Positions 48,527 through 58,054 are shown, numbered from the stretch's first letter. The stretch is 64,000 nucleotides of DNA from Mycobacterium decipiens (GCF_963853665.1 NZ_OY970459.1:310001-374000); one strand, 5' to 3'. Notes: a model not told the origin generated them from the sequence alone. Numbers and translations: made by a program.

Positions 48527-50356
48527 ATGACCTCAGCGACCATCCCCGGTCTGGACACCGCGCCGACAAATCACCAGGGGCTGCTGTCATGGGTAGAGGA
48601 GGTCGCCGAGCTCACCCAACCTGACCGGGTGGTCTTCACCGACGGCTCCGAAGAAGAGTTCCAGCGGCTGTCCACGCGGCTGGTCGAGGCCGGCACGTTC
48701 ATCCGGCTCAACCCCGAGAAGCACCAGAACTCCTACCTCGCAATGTCGGACCCGTCCGATGTCGCGCGGGTGGAGTCCAGGACATTTATCTGTTCGGAGA
48801 AGGAGATCGACGCCGGCCCCACCAACAACTGGATGGACCCAGGCGAAATGCGTTCCGTCATGACCGACCTGTACCGCGGCTGCATGCGTGGTCGCACCAT
48901 GTACGTGGTGCCGTTCTGCATGGGTCCGCTCGGAGCCGACCAACCCAAGCTGGGGGTGGAGATCACCGACTCCGAATACGTCGTCGTCTCGATGCGCACC
49001 ATGACTCGCATGGGCAAGGCGGCGTTGCAGAAGATCGGCGACGACGGCTTCTTCGTCAAGGCGCTGCACTCCGTCGGAGCGCCGCTTCAGCCGGGCCAAA
49101 ACGACGTGGCTTGGCCGTGTAACGAGACCAAGTACATCACCCACTTCCCGGAGACCCGGGAGATTTGGAGCTACGGCTCCGGCTACGGCGGCAACGCGCT
49201 GCTGGGCAAGAAGTGTTACTCACTTCGTATCGCGTCTGCGATGGCCCACGACGAGGGCTGGCTGGCCGAGCACATGCTGATCCTCAAGCTGATCTCGCCG
49301 GAGAACAAGGCGTACTACTTCGCGGCGGCATTCCCGTCGGCGTGCGGCAAGACCAACCTGGCGATGTTGGCGCCCACCATTGCAGGTTGGCGCGCCGAAA
49401 CGCTCGGTGACGACATCGCGTGGATGCGGTTCGGCGAGGACGGCCGGCTGTACGCGGTCAACCCGGAATTCGGTTTCTTCGGGGTGGCGCCGGGCACCAA
49501 CTGGAACTCCAACCCCAACGCGATGCGCACGATTGCCGCGGGTAACACGGTTTTCACCAATGTCGCACTTACCGACGACGGCGACGTGTGGTGGGAAGGC
49601 CTGGAAGGCGAGCCGCAGCACCTCACTGACTGGAAAGGCAACGACTGGTACGCCGGCAAGACGGAAACCAAAGCGGCGCACCCCAACTCGCGGTACTGCA
49701 CGCCGATGTCGCAATGCCCGATCCTGGCTCCCGAGTGGGATGACCCTGCGGGCGTGCCGATTTCGGGCATTTTGTTCGGTGGCCGTCGCAAGAGCACGGT
49801 TCCGTTGATCACCCAGGCGCGGGACTGGCAGCACGGGGTCTTCATCGGTGCCACCCTGGGCAGCGAGCAGACCGCCGCGGCTGAGGGCAAGGTCGGCACG
49901 GTGCGGCGCGACCCGATGGCGATGTTGCCGTTCCTCGGTTACAACGTCGGTGACTACTTCCAGCACTGGATCAACCTGGGCAAGAACGCCGACGAGTCCA
50001 AGCTGCCAAAGGTATTTTTCGTCAACTGGTTCCGCCGTGGCGAGGACGGTCGTTTCCTGTGGCCCGGTTTTGGTGAGAACAGCCGGGTGCTGAAGTGGAT
50101 CGTCGATCGCATCGAGCAGCAGGCCGGCGGCCGGACCACCCCGATCGGCACCGTTCCCGCCGTCGAGGACCTGGACCTGGACGGTCTCGACGCCGAGCGC
50201 GACGACGTGGCCGCGGCGCTCGCGGTCAGCACCGAGGAATGGCGTCAGGAACTTCCGTTGATTGAGGAGTGGCTGGAGTTCGTCGGCGAGAAGCTGCCGA
50301 CCGGCATCAAGGACGAGTTCGACGCTTTGAAGCATCGCTTGGATGAGGCGGGCTAG
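48527..50356 (+). CDS. pckA: GTP-dependent phosphoenolpyruvate carboxykinase
   Basis: 609 residues, the length of GTP-type PEPCK. Converts oxaloacetate and GTP to PEP for gluconeogenesis, essential for growth on host lipids. Kinase-1a loop [15 protein letters not shown], metal site [10 protein letters not shown], and [17 protein letters not shown] are intact, as is the guanine-pocket [18 protein letters not shown] ribosome site six bases before the ATG. In H37Rv pckA is followed by nadR and Rv0213c; here a soxR gene converges on it 15 bases away. Confidence 0.97.
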   Translation: MTSATIPGLDTAPTNHQGLLSWVEEVAELTQPDRVVFTDGSEEEFQRLSTRLVEAGTFIRLNPEKHQNSYLAMSDPSDVARVESRTFICSEKEIDAGPTNNWMDPGEMRSVMTDLYRGCMRGRTMYVVPFCMGPLGADQPKLGVEITDSEYVVVSMRTMTRMGKAALQKIGDDGFFVKALHSVGAPLQPGQNDVAWPCNETKYITHFPETREIWSYGSGYGGNALLGKKCYSLRIASAMAHDEGWLAEHMLILKLISPENKAYYFAAAFPSACGKTNLAMLAPTIAGWRAETLGDDIAWMRFGEDGRLYAVNPEFGFFGVAPGTNWNSNPNAMRTIAAGNTVFTNVALTDDGDVWWEGLEGEPQHLTDWKGNDWYAGKTETKAAHPNSRYCTPMSQCPILAPEWDDPAGVPISGILFGGRRKSTVPLITQARDWQHGVFIGATLGSEQTAAAEGKVGTVRRDPMAMLPFLGYNVGDYFQHWINLGKNADESKLPKVFFVNWFRRGEDGRFLWPGFGENSRVLKWIVDRIEQQAGGRTTPIGTVPAVEDLDLDGLDAERDDVAAALAVSTEEWRQELPLIEEWLEFVGEKLPTGIKDEFDALKHRLDEAG

Positions 50357-50371
50357 CCACACCGGGCATCT

Positions 50372-50839
50372 CTACCCCGAAACCGGCTGTCGTCGCAACG
50401 ATTTGGGTAGATGGACGGCGCCTGGTCCGGCTACCGCCGCCGAGTCGCCGGGATTGGATATGGCGCACCGCTTCAGCGACAGACACCCGCACCCGATGCA
50501 CGAATCCAAACTGTCACGCAGCGCCATTAGCCCCGCGATCTGATCGTCGAGGCGGGCGCGCCAGTCCTTGGACAACCGGGTCCAGTCGGTGCGCGTCGGG
50601 GTACGGCCGTCTGGCAGCCTTGCCAGCGCGGCCGCGACCTCGTCCAGGCTTAGTCCGACATTACGGGCGGCTCGGATGAAGGCCAGCCGGCGCAGCATCT
50701 GTCGTTCGAATCTGCGCTGGCCGCCGCCAGTCCGAGATGCGGTGATGAGGCCCTGGCCCTCATAGAACCGGATTGCAGAAGTCGAGAAGCCGCTGCGCTT
50801 CGCCAATTCGCCGACCGTGAAAAGCTCCGCCGCGTCCAT
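50372..50839 (-). CDS. soxR: Redox-sensing transcriptional activator SoxR (MerR family)
   Basis: 155 residues. MerR-type winged helix (FTVGELAKRSGFSTSAIRFY), long dimer helix, and the [2Fe-2S] cluster motif CIGCGCLSLKRC with Cys114, 117, 119 and 125, the same spacing as E. coli SoxR, followed by ISNPGD. Oxidation of the cluster by redox-cycling compounds activates transcription. It is divergent from an SDR/QueA-like operon across a palindrome that resembles a SoxR box. Not present at this locus in H37Rv. Confidence 0.95.
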   Translation of the reverse strand: MDAAELFTVGELAKRSGFSTSAIRFYEGQGLITASRTGGGQRRFERQMLRRLAFIRAARNVGLSLDEVAAALARLPDGRTPTRTDWTRLSKDWRARLDDQIAGLMALRDSLDSCIGCGCLSLKRCAISNPGDSAAVAGPGAVHLPKSLRRQPVSG

Positions 50840-50869
50840 GCTGGCTACCTCGCTCGTGTGCAGGCCTTG

Positions 50870-50889
50870 ACTTAAAGTTAACTTTAAGT
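50870..50889. promoter_or_regulatory. SoxR box in the soxR-SDR intergenic region
   Basis: ACTTAAAGTTAACTTTAAGT is a perfect 20-base palindrome with the GTTAAC-type centre of known SoxR sites. It sits just downstream of TTGACT (50867-50872) and upstream of CAGTAT (50892) or TATGCT (50895), as in SoxR promoters with an overlong 19-22-base spacer. The SDR start at 50905 lies close enough for a leaderless transcript. Confidence 0.85.
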
Positions 50890-50904
50890 AGCAGTATGCT
50901 CGGT

Positions 50905-51621
50905 ATGACCCGATTCGAGAACACCCGTCCCGTGGCGATCATCACCGGAGCATCACGCGGCTTCGGTCGAGCGGTGACTGGCGCTTTGCTCGAGCGCGGC
51001 TGGGCCGTCGTCGGCGATGCACGCCGTGCGTCGGAACTGCAAGCCACTGCCCGGGAACTGAATTCAACGCGGCTGATCACCCTGGCCGGCGACGTCACCG
51101 ACGCTTCGCATCGGGCCGCACTGGTTGCCGCCGCAGGCGATGTCGGCCCGCTTCGCCTGCTGGTGAACAACGCGAGCCGGCTAGGGCCCAGTCCGCAACC
51201 CGCCCTCTGCGACTACCCGGAAAGCGAACTGCTGCGCGTCTATCAGACCAACGTGTTCGCTCCGTTGGCGCTGATCCAGGCCGCACTGCCAGCGTTGATC
51301 GACAACGTGGGGATGATCATCAACGTCACCTCCGACGCGGCGGTCGAGCCCTACTCGGGCTGGGGTGGATACGGTTCCGCGAAGGCAGCGCTCGACCAGC
51401 TATCGGCCATCCTGGCCGCTGAGGTTTCCGCGGTTCCGGTTTACGCGTTCGACCCAGGCGACATGCGCACCGAGATGCACCAAGCCGCGTTTCCCGGTAC
51501 GGATATTTCCGACCGTGTCGAACCGGAGTCCGTCGTCCCGGCGTTGCTGCGACTGATCGACACCCGGCCGGGCGCCGGACGGTACCGGGCACCCGACCTA
51601 CTGTCCGCGGCGCTGCCATGA
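50905..51621 (+). CDS. Short-chain dehydrogenase/reductase, SoxR target
   Basis: 238 residues, classical SDR. NAD(P) motif IITGASRGFGRA, LVNNAS, catalytic Ser in NVTSDAAVEP and YGSAK (Tyr-x3-Lys) are all present; substrate-loop sequence gives no clue to the substrate. ATG 50905 is preferred; an ATG three codons upstream lies within the putative -10. It is the first gene downstream of the SoxR box and overlaps the next start by 4 bases, so quinone- or aldehyde-like redox stress products are plausible substrates (inference). Confidence 0.9.
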   Translation: MTRFENTRPVAIITGASRGFGRAVTGALLERGWAVVGDARRASELQATARELNSTRLITLAGDVTDASHRAALVAAAGDVGPLRLLVNNASRLGPSPQPALCDYPESELLRVYQTNVFAPLALIQAALPALIDNVGMIINVTSDAAVEPYSGWGGYGSAKAALDQLSAILAAEVSAVPVYAFDPGDMRTEMHQAAFPGTDISDRVEPESVVPALLRLIDTRPGAGRYRAPDLLSAALP

Positions 51622-52673
51622 CTCTTGCGAACCGTCCGCGCCCGCTGCTCCACCGGGCGGCGACATCCCACGCCACCGAACCGCCGGAAGCGCGCGGGGT
51701 CGCCCGGGACCAGGTCAGACTGCTTGTCGCCCGGCCAGACGGTGTCGACCATGCCCGGTTCGCCGACCTTGGTGATCATCTGCGACCGGGCGACCTGTTG
51801 GTGGTGAACAACTCCGCCACCCTGCCCGCCGCCGTCGACGGCCATCGCGCCGGGTATCCGGTCACCGTGCACTTCTCCTGCGCACGAGCCGCAAAGGTCT
51901 GGGTGGTGGAACTGCGACCCGCCGAGAATGCGACCGGGTACCTGCCCAATGTTCGGGTGGGCGACCGCGTGGAGATGCCCGGCGGTGGCGCGGTCGTGGT
52001 CGCGTCGTCCTATCCGAAACCCGGGGTCGCGGGCGGGCGGTTGTGGACGGCGCGGCTGGTCGTCGAGGGTGACGTGGTGGGGTACCTGGCCCGGCACGGC
52101 AGGCCGATCCGGTACTCGTACGTGCCGCACTCATGGCCGCTGCGCTACTACCAAACGGTATTCGCCCGGCGTCCGGGCAGTGCAGAAATGCCCAGCGCGG
52201 CGCGACCATTCAGTACCGAACTGGTTACCGCGCTGGTGGCCGACGGGATCGCAATCGCGCCGGTCACCCTGCACGCGGGAGTCTCCTCGGCAGAACCGGA
52301 CGAGCCGCCGGCCGCCGAGCCGTTCCACGTACCACCCGCCACTGCGCGGTTGGTAAACCTCACCCGCGCGAGTGGCGGACGGGTGATCGCCGTCGGCACC
52401 ACGGTGACCCGCGCGCTGGAGTCGGCGGCGAACGCCGACGGTGCGGTACGCCAAGCCGACGGGTGGACGGATTTGATGCTCGGCCCCGCCCGTTTGGGCC
52501 GGGTGGTCGACGGCCTGATCACCGGGTGGCACGATGCCGGCGCCTCGCACCTGTTGCTGCTGGAAGCGGTCGCGGGCCGCCAGCTGGTCGCCACGGCGTA
52601 CCGGGAGGCCGGCGGCCACGGTTATCTCGGGCATGAGTTCGGTGACAGTGCGCTGCTGCTGCCCGGAAAGTAG
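51618..52673 (+). CDS. QueA-like S-adenosylmethionine:tRNA ribosyltransferase-isomerase family protein
   Basis: 351 residues, close to QueA length. QueA-family features: PGDLLVVNNSATLPA near the start (QueA has GDLLVFNDTRVIPA), RPIRYSYVPHSWPLRYYQTVFA (QueA: PPYI...YQTVYA), APVTLHAGVSS (QueA: TLHVGAGTF) and GHGYLGHEFGDSALLL (QueA: YGYRFYSYGDAMLI). QueA makes epoxyqueuosine in tRNA, but mycobacteria are not known for queuosine and no other que gene is nearby. A related SAM-dependent reaction under SoxR control is more likely. Coupled to the SDR gene by ATGA. Confidence 0.85.
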   Translation: MTLANRPRPLLHRAATSHATEPPEARGVARDQVRLLVARPDGVDHARFADLGDHLRPGDLLVVNNSATLPAAVDGHRAGYPVTVHFSCARAAKVWVVELRPAENATGYLPNVRVGDRVEMPGGGAVVVASSYPKPGVAGGRLWTARLVVEGDVVGYLARHGRPIRYSYVPHSWPLRYYQTVFARRPGSAEMPSAARPFSTELVTALVADGIAIAPVTLHAGVSSAEPDEPPAAEPFHVPPATARLVNLTRASGGRVIAVGTTVTRALESAANADGAVRQADGWTDLMLGPARLGRVVDGLITGWHDAGASHLLLLEAVAGRQLVATAYREAGGHGYLGHEFGDSALLLPGK

Positions 52674-52725
52674 CCGTTCGGTGCCCCCGTGACACCCGTC
52701 AAGGTTTGGGTCCTACAGTCGGCCC

Positions 52726-54252
52726 ATGCAGATTCGCCAGTACACCGGCTCCAACGGCACCAACAAACCGGCAGTCATCCTGCACCCGTCCGGGACGGTG
52801 ATCAGCTTCGATGAGCTGGAGGCCCGGGCCAACCGGCTGGCGCATCGGTTCCGGCGGGCCGGTCTGCGCGAGGGCGATGCCGTCGGGATCCTGATGGAAA
52901 ACAACGAACACATCCACGTGGTCATGTGGGCCGCCCGCCGCAGCGGTCTGTACTACGTCCCGATCAACACCCACCTCACGCCGGCCGAGGCCGCCTACAT
53001 CGTCGACAACAGCAGCGCCAAGGCAATCATCGGATCGGCGGCGCTACACGAGACCTGTGCGGGTCTGGCTGAACACCTTCCCGGGGGACTACCGAAGCTG
53101 CTGATGATTGCCGAGGGGGACCTGCCGGGATGGGACCGCTATCCGGATTGTGTCGCGGATCAGCCCGACACCCCGATCGACGACGAACGCGAGGGCGACC
53201 TGCTGCAGTATTCGTCGGGCACCACCGGCCGGCCCAAGGGAATCAAACGCGAACTGCCGCACGTCGCACCGGACGCGGCACCGGCGATGTTGTCGGCGCT
53301 GCTTGACTTTTGGCTGGACGCCGACTCGGTGTATCTGAGCCCAGCGCCGATCTATCACACCGCCCCGTCGGTGTGGTCGATGGGTGTGCAGGCCGCGGGC
53401 ATCACCACCGTGGTGATGGAGAAGTTCGACCCAGAGGGTGCACTCGATGCCATCCAGCGCCATCGAGTGACCCACGCTCAATTCGTGCCGGCCATGTTCG
53501 TCCGGATGTTGAAACTTCCCGAAGACGTTCGTAATTCGTATGACCTGTCCAGCTTGAAGCGGGTGATACACGCCGCCGCGCCCTGCCCGGTGGACATCAA
53601 GAAGCAGATGATGGACTGGTGGGGACCGATCATCGACGAGTACTACGCGTCCTCGGAAGCGAGCGGGTCGACGCTGATCACCGCCCAGGACTGGCTGGCG
53701 CATCCCGGTTCGGTGGGTAAACCCATGCTGGGCGCGGTGCACGTCCTCGGCGAAGATGGCAACGAACTGCCGCCGGGTCAGCCGGGCGAGGTCTATTTCG
53801 AGGGCGGCTTCCCTTTCGAATACCTCAACGACCCCGCGAAAACCGCCGCGTCGCGGAACGAGCACGGCTGGGTGTCGGTCGGTGACATCGGCTACGTCGA
53901 CGACGATGGCTACCTGTTCTTGACCGACCGGCGCCACCACATGATCATCTCCGGTGGAGTGAACATCTACCCGCAAGAGGCCGAGAACCTCTTGGTCACC
54001 CACCCCAAGGTGCTCGACGCGGCGGTGTTCGGCGTTCCCGACGGCGAGATGGGCCAATGTGTCATGGCGGCCGTGCAAACCGTCCACTCCGCCGACGCCA
54101 CCGATCAGTTCGCCGACGAGTTGCTCGTCTGGTTGCGAGACCGCCTGTCGCACTTCAAGTGTCCACGATCGATCGCGTTCGAGGCGCAATTGCCGCGCAC
54201 CGACACCGGAAAGCTCTACAAGGGCGAGCTGATCGAGAAGTATTCGGTGTGA
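52726..54252 (+). CDS. fadD4: Fatty-acyl-CoA/AMP ligase FadD4
   Basis: 508 residues, ANL superfamily. AMP-binding P-loop LLQYSSGTTGRPKGIKRE, A5-like YYASSEASG, A7 hinge GWVSVGDIGYVDDDGY and the catalytic Lys near the C-terminus in PRTDTGKLYKGE are intact. It activates a carboxylic acid to acyl-AMP/CoA; chain preference unknown. The enoyl-CoA hydratase-like gene starts 3 bases after the stop, so the two are an operon and probably act on the same acyl chain. Confidence 0.92.
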   Translation: MQIRQYTGSNGTNKPAVILHPSGTVISFDELEARANRLAHRFRRAGLREGDAVGILMENNEHIHVVMWAARRSGLYYVPINTHLTPAEAAYIVDNSSAKAIIGSAALHETCAGLAEHLPGGLPKLLMIAEGDLPGWDRYPDCVADQPDTPIDDEREGDLLQYSSGTTGRPKGIKRELPHVAPDAAPAMLSALLDFWLDADSVYLSPAPIYHTAPSVWSMGVQAAGITTVVMEKFDPEGALDAIQRHRVTHAQFVPAMFVRMLKLPEDVRNSYDLSSLKRVIHAAAPCPVDIKKQMMDWWGPIIDEYYASSEASGSTLITAQDWLAHPGSVGKPMLGAVHVLGEDGNELPPGQPGEVYFEGGFPFEYLNDPAKTAASRNEHGWVSVGDIGYVDDDGYLFLTDRRHHMIISGGVNIYPQEAENLLVTHPKVLDAAVFGVPDGEMGQCVMAAVQTVHSADATDQFADELLVWLRDRLSHFKCPRSIAFEAQLPRTDTGKLYKGELIEKYSV

Positions 54253-54255
54253 CCG

Positions 54256-55191
54256 ATGCTCCGGGTGGTCGACCTGTCGAGTGCGCCGGACGCCGGCCCC
54301 GAGACGCCGCCGGGCCCGATAGTCGCTCATGGTCCGATATCGGATGAATACTGGTTGGAACACTCAACTTTCACTCTGACGGAGGAAGCCTGTCGCGACC
54401 GCAGAGTGGTCACCGTGGACTCGATACCCGAGACGCTGGCGGAGCTGACCCGGCGCTGCGAGCGCTGGCCGCACGCCAGTGCCGTGTGTGACGACGTGCT
54501 GCGCACCGTCGACCCCGATGGCGCCACGTTGACCGGCGTGGTGACTGAGTCGCTCGCCTATTCCACCTTGCAGGCCGGACCGGAGTTCGCACGCTGGCTA
54601 CACGAGCGTGGCCCGGCGCAGGTGCCCGACATCGCCGATCCGGTGCGAACGCACCGCGAGGGTGACACCCTGCGGATCACGTTCAACCGGCCGCAGCGGC
54701 ACAATGCGTTCTCCACCGATACCCGAGCCGCACTGCTGGAGGCGCTGACCGTTGCGCGGCTGGACGGCTCGGTCGTCGGGATCGTCTTGAGCGGCAACGG
54801 TCCATCGTTCTGCAGTGGCGGAGACCTCGCCGAATTCGGTGCCTTCGCCGACCCGGCGAGCGCGCATTTAGCTCGCACCCGGCACAGTCCCGCACTGCTG
54901 CTCGACGCGCTCACCGCCAGGCTCGGCCGGGCGTGCCGCGCCGAGGTGCACGGTCGAGTGTTGGGCGGCGGATTGGAGATGGCGGCGTTTTGCGGATGGA
55001 TTGAGGCAAGGGCGGATTCGGTGTTCGGACTGCCGGAGTTGAGTCTGGGGCTGATTCCCGGCGCCGGCGGTACGGTCAGTGTTACCCGGCGGATCGGCCG
55101 CTGGCGCACGGCATATCTCGTGCTCTCCGGCGCAACTATCGACGCGGATACCGCGCTGGACTGGGGTCTGGTGGACGCGGTCTGTCGGTGA
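54256..55191 (+). CDS. Enoyl-CoA hydratase/isomerase family protein with N-terminal extension
   Basis: 311 residues. The crotonase core occupies about 130-311: FNRPQRHNAF, the oxyanion segment SFCSGGDLAEF, GRVLGGGLEMAAF with one catalytic Glu and LPELSLGLIPGAGGT with the other, so hydratase activity is plausible. The first 120 residues are an extra region not found in simple hydratases and unassigned. It follows fadD4 by 3 bases. H37Rv, as far as I recall, has no such gene between fadD4 and fadE3. Confidence 0.87.
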   Translation: MLRVVDLSSAPDAGPETPPGPIVAHGPISDEYWLEHSTFTLTEEACRDRRVVTVDSIPETLAELTRRCERWPHASAVCDDVLRTVDPDGATLTGVVTESLAYSTLQAGPEFARWLHERGPAQVPDIADPVRTHREGDTLRITFNRPQRHNAFSTDTRAALLEALTVARLDGSVVGIVLSGNGPSFCSGGDLAEFGAFADPASAHLARTRHSPALLLDALTARLGRACRAEVHGRVLGGGLEMAAFCGWIEARADSVFGLPELSLGLIPGAGGTVSVTRRIGRWRTAYLVLSGATIDADTALDWGLVDAVCR

Positions 55192-55198
55192 GAACGGC

Positions 55199-55615
55199 TC
55201 AGTAGCCGGAGTACGTGGTGGTGACCGTCGAGGGCATTTCATGGACGGCCACCGCGATGACAATGATGTAGATCACCATAAAGATCGCGGCGACCACTGC
55301 GCCGGTGATCGCGCCGATAATGGCCCACTTCTTGGCGTTGCCGGACGCGGCCTGCGCCTCGGCGAACCGCCCCTGCGCCCATAGCCCGGACACCTTGGTG
55401 GAGTACACGATCGACACGATTCCGAATGGGAGGCAACACAGCACGGTGACCAGAATTGCCCAGACGAGGTAGTTGTCCGGCTCCTGCTGATAGCCCGGAT
55501 AGGCCGGATAGGCCGGCTGCTGGCCCGGATACCCGCCCGGTTGCTGGCCCTGCCAGCCCGGTTGCTGGCCCTGCCACTCTGGGGAACCCCCGTACTGCCC
55601 TGGCGGATAACTCAT
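55199..55615 (-). CDS. CD225/dispanin-family small membrane protein
   Basis: 138 residues. A Gly/Pro/Gln/Tyr-rich N-terminal 45 residues with GQQPG repeats (WQGQQPGWQGQQPGGYPGQQ) precedes two helices: YLVWAILVTVLCCLPFGIVS, the CD225 signature with a Cys pair and P-F-G-I, and a second at about 95-125. The ATG at 55615 has a GGAAGG site. Proteins of this build are common in actinobacteria; function unknown. It converges on the hydratase gene (7-base gap). Confidence 0.85.
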   Translation of the reverse strand: MSYPPGQYGGSPEWQGQQPGWQGQQPGGYPGQQPAYPAYPGYQQEPDNYLVWAILVTVLCCLPFGIVSIVYSTKVSGLWAQGRFAEAQAASGNAKKWAIIGAITGAVVAAIFMVIYIIVIAVAVHEMPSTVTTTYSGY

Positions 55616-55839
55616 GGCAACTGCCTTCCCTTGGGTTCCCTCCGGTACGAACGGGTTTGCCGGTGCGCCGCTTTGCTGGTGAGAAGTCAGGTAAATATAC
55701 AGCAAAGGGCGAGCTGTAGGCGGAAAGATTGCGGAGTTGATGGCTGCGTTGCCCGTGCATGAGCCGATCCGGGATGGCGTTCTCGGGCAGGGCGATTCGC
55801 CAGGGTCCGGGTCTTCGAGAAGGCCCGCGGACCAACCGG

Positions 55840-57006
55840 CTATAGCCCGCCCCGCGCGACCAGTTGTTCGGCAATCACGTTGCGCTGGATCTCATTGGTA
55901 CCCTCGCCGACGATCATCAGGGGCGCGTCGCGGAAATACCGTTCCACGTCGTATTCGGTGGAGTAGCCGTAGCCACCGTGGATCCGCACCGCGTTCAGGG
56001 CGATTTCCATCGCGACCTCGGAGGCGAACAGCTTGGCCATACCGGCCTCCATGTCGCACCGTTGACCGCTGTCGTAACGTTCGGCGGCATAGCGGGTGAG
56101 CTGACGCGCCGCGGCGAGCTTGGTCGCCATGTCGGCCAGGTAATTGCCGACCGCCTGATGCTTCCAGATCGGCCGGCCAAAGCTTTCCCGCTGCTGGGCG
56201 TAGGCCAGCGCGTCCTCGAGTGCCGCCGTCGCCACCCCCAGGGCCCGGGCGGCCACTTGGATGCGGCCCGTTTCAAGTCCCTTCATCATTTGCGAAAAGC
56301 CTTGCCCCAGGTCGCCGCCCAGGATCGCCGACACCGGCACCCGGAAGTTGTCGAACGACAGCTCGCAGGATTCGACGCCCTTGTAGCCCAGCTTGGGTAG
56401 GTCCCGCGACACCGTCAGTCCCGGCCCGGGTTCGACCAGCACGATCGAAATGCCTTTGTGGCGCGGTGTGGCGATCGGGTCGGTCTTGCACAGCAGCGCG
56501 ATCAGCCCGGATCGGCGGGCGTTGCTGATCCAGGTCTTGGCACCGTTGATGACCAACCCGCCTTGGGGGTCGGGCAGTGCGGTGGTCGACATGCTCTGCA
56601 GATCGGAGCCGCCGCCGGGCTCGGTCAAGGCCATGGTCGCCCGCAGCTCGCCCGTGGCCATCGGCGGCAGATAGGACCGCTTCTGCTCCTCGGTGCCGAA
56701 CAGGGTCAGCAGCTTGGCGACGACGGTGTGCCCGCCCATCGCGCCGGCCAGGCTCATCCAGCCGCGTGCCAGCTCCTGGGTGACCTGCACGTAGCACGGC
56801 ATCGACACCGGCGACCCGCCGTACTCCTCGCCGATCGCCAGGCCGTAGATGCCGATGTGTTTCATCTGCTCGATCCACGCCTCCGGGTAGGTATTGGCAT
56901 GCTCAAGCTCGCGAACGGTTGGCTTCACGTCCCGGTCGATGAACGCCCGCACCGTGGCGACCAGCATCGCTTCGTCGTTGTCCAGCTCACTATTCATCTC
57001 TGCCAT
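55840..57006 (-). CDS. fadE3: Acyl-CoA dehydrogenase FadE3
   Basis: 388 residues, FAD-dependent alpha,beta-dehydrogenation of acyl-CoA. ACAD signatures: ATMALTEPGGGSDLQS (FAD/substrate site), WISNARRSGLIALL, and the C-terminal catalytic Glu in IVGEGTNEIQRNVIAEQL. The H37Rv annotation is shorter by about 30 residues; this start, the first of two ATGs (57006), gives a complete N-terminal helix. The 224 bases to the CD225 gene on the same strand hold no recognised gene. It is divergent from the Rv0216-type gene with a 37-base gap. Confidence 0.92.
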   Translation of the reverse strand: MAEMNSELDNDEAMLVATVRAFIDRDVKPTVRELEHANTYPEAWIEQMKHIGIYGLAIGEEYGGSPVSMPCYVQVTQELARGWMSLAGAMGGHTVVAKLLTLFGTEEQKRSYLPPMATGELRATMALTEPGGGSDLQSMSTTALPDPQGGLVINGAKTWISNARRSGLIALLCKTDPIATPRHKGISIVLVEPGPGLTVSRDLPKLGYKGVESCELSFDNFRVPVSAILGGDLGQGFSQMMKGLETGRIQVAARALGVATAALEDALAYAQQRESFGRPIWKHQAVGNYLADMATKLAAARQLTRYAAERYDSGQRCDMEAGMAKLFASEVAMEIALNAVRIHGGYGYSTEYDVERYFRDAPLMIVGEGTNEIQRNVIAEQLVARGGL

Positions 57007-57043
57007 TGTGATATGTCACCCGGACCTGTCAGCATGTGGCCTT

Positions 57044-58054
57044 GTGACTAGCGGATACGCGGGGGTACGCGAGGGCGGGCCGTATTTCGACGACCTCTCG
57101 ATCGGTCAGGTGTTCGACTGGGCGCCGGCGGCGACGCTGTCGTCGGGGTTGGCGGCCGCCCACCAGTCGATCGTGGGTGACCGGCTGCGACTGGCGCTGG
57201 ACGCCGATCTGTGCGCCGCGGTGATCGGCATGCCCGGCCCGCTGGCGCACCCGGGCTTGGTGTGCGATGTGGCGATCGGCCAGTCAACCTTGGTGACCCA
57301 GCGGGTCAAAGCCAACCTGTTCTACCGCGGGCTTACCTTTCACCGGTTCCCGGTGATCGGCGACACCATCTACACCCGTACCGAAGTGGTGGGGCTGCGC
57401 GCTAACTCGCCCAAACCGGGCCGTGCGCCAACGGGAATGGCGGCGCTGCGGATGACCACGATCGACCACGCCGATCGATTGGTGCTCGACTTCTACCGGT
57501 GCGCGATGCTGCCCGCCAGCCCGCAGTGGCATCCCGGTGCTACGCCCGGTGATGACCTGTCCACGATCGGTGCCGACGCGGCGGCGCCGGCCGCCGATCC
57601 GACCGCGCACTGGGATGCTGAGGTCTTCCGGCGGCGGGTGCCCGGACCGCACTTCGATGCCGGCATTGCCGGTACGGTGATGCACAGCACCGGGGACCTG
57701 GTCAGCAGTGCACCAGAACTGGCTCGACTTTCTCTGAATATCGCTGCCACTCATCATGATTCGCGGGTCGGTGGCGGACGGCGCCTGGTCTACGGCGGGC
57801 ACACCATCGGCCTGGCACTCGCGCAGGCCAACCGGCTGTTGCCCAACCTGGTGACGGTGCTGGGTTGGGAGTCCTGCGACCACACCGGTCCGGTTTACGA
57901 GGGTGAAACCCTCCACAGCGAACTGCACGTCGAGTCCGCGGAGACGTCCGCCAAAGGGGGCGTGCTGGGGCTGCGGTCGCTGGTCTACGCGGTCAGCGAC
58001 TCGGCGGGCGAGCGGCAGGTGCTCGATTGGCGGTTCAGCGCGCTGCACTTCTAG
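57044..58054 (+). CDS. Double-hotdog MaoC-like protein (Rv0216 type)
   Basis: 336 residues from GTG 57044, equal to the H37Rv protein within one residue. Two hotdog halves: about 10-160 (PYFDDLSIGQVFDWAP to TRTEVVGLRANS) and about 195-336 (FDAGIAGTVM to FSALHF). The structure of the M. tuberculosis protein showed a double hotdog fold related to R-specific enoyl-CoA hydratases, but the usual hydratase Asp/His signature is not obvious. Neighbours fadE3 and a CoA-transferase support an acyl-CoA substrate. The frame upstream of the GTG is antisense to fadE3. Confidence 0.9.
   Translation: MTSGYAGVREGGPYFDDLSIGQVFDWAPAATLSSGLAAAHQSIVGDRLRLALDADLCAAVIGMPGPLAHPGLVCDVAIGQSTLVTQRVKANLFYRGLTFHRFPVIGDTIYTRTEVVGLRANSPKPGRAPTGMAALRMTTIDHADRLVLDFYRCAMLPASPQWHPGATPGDDLSTIGADAAAPAADPTAHWDAEVFRRRVPGPHFDAGIAGTVMHSTGDLVSSAPELARLSLNIAATHHDSRVGGGRRLVYGGHTIGLALAQANRLLPNLVTVLGWESCDHTGPVYEGETLHSELHVESAETSAKGGVLGLRSLVYAVSDSAGERQVLDWRFSALHF

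Noticed and set aside
49220..50362. 380-codon minus-strand frame opposite pckA
   Set aside because: Shadow of a strongly conserved gene; no domain or ribosome site.
53089..54363. 424-codon minus-strand frame opposite fadD4
   Set aside because: Antisense shadow; Arg/His-rich and without motifs.
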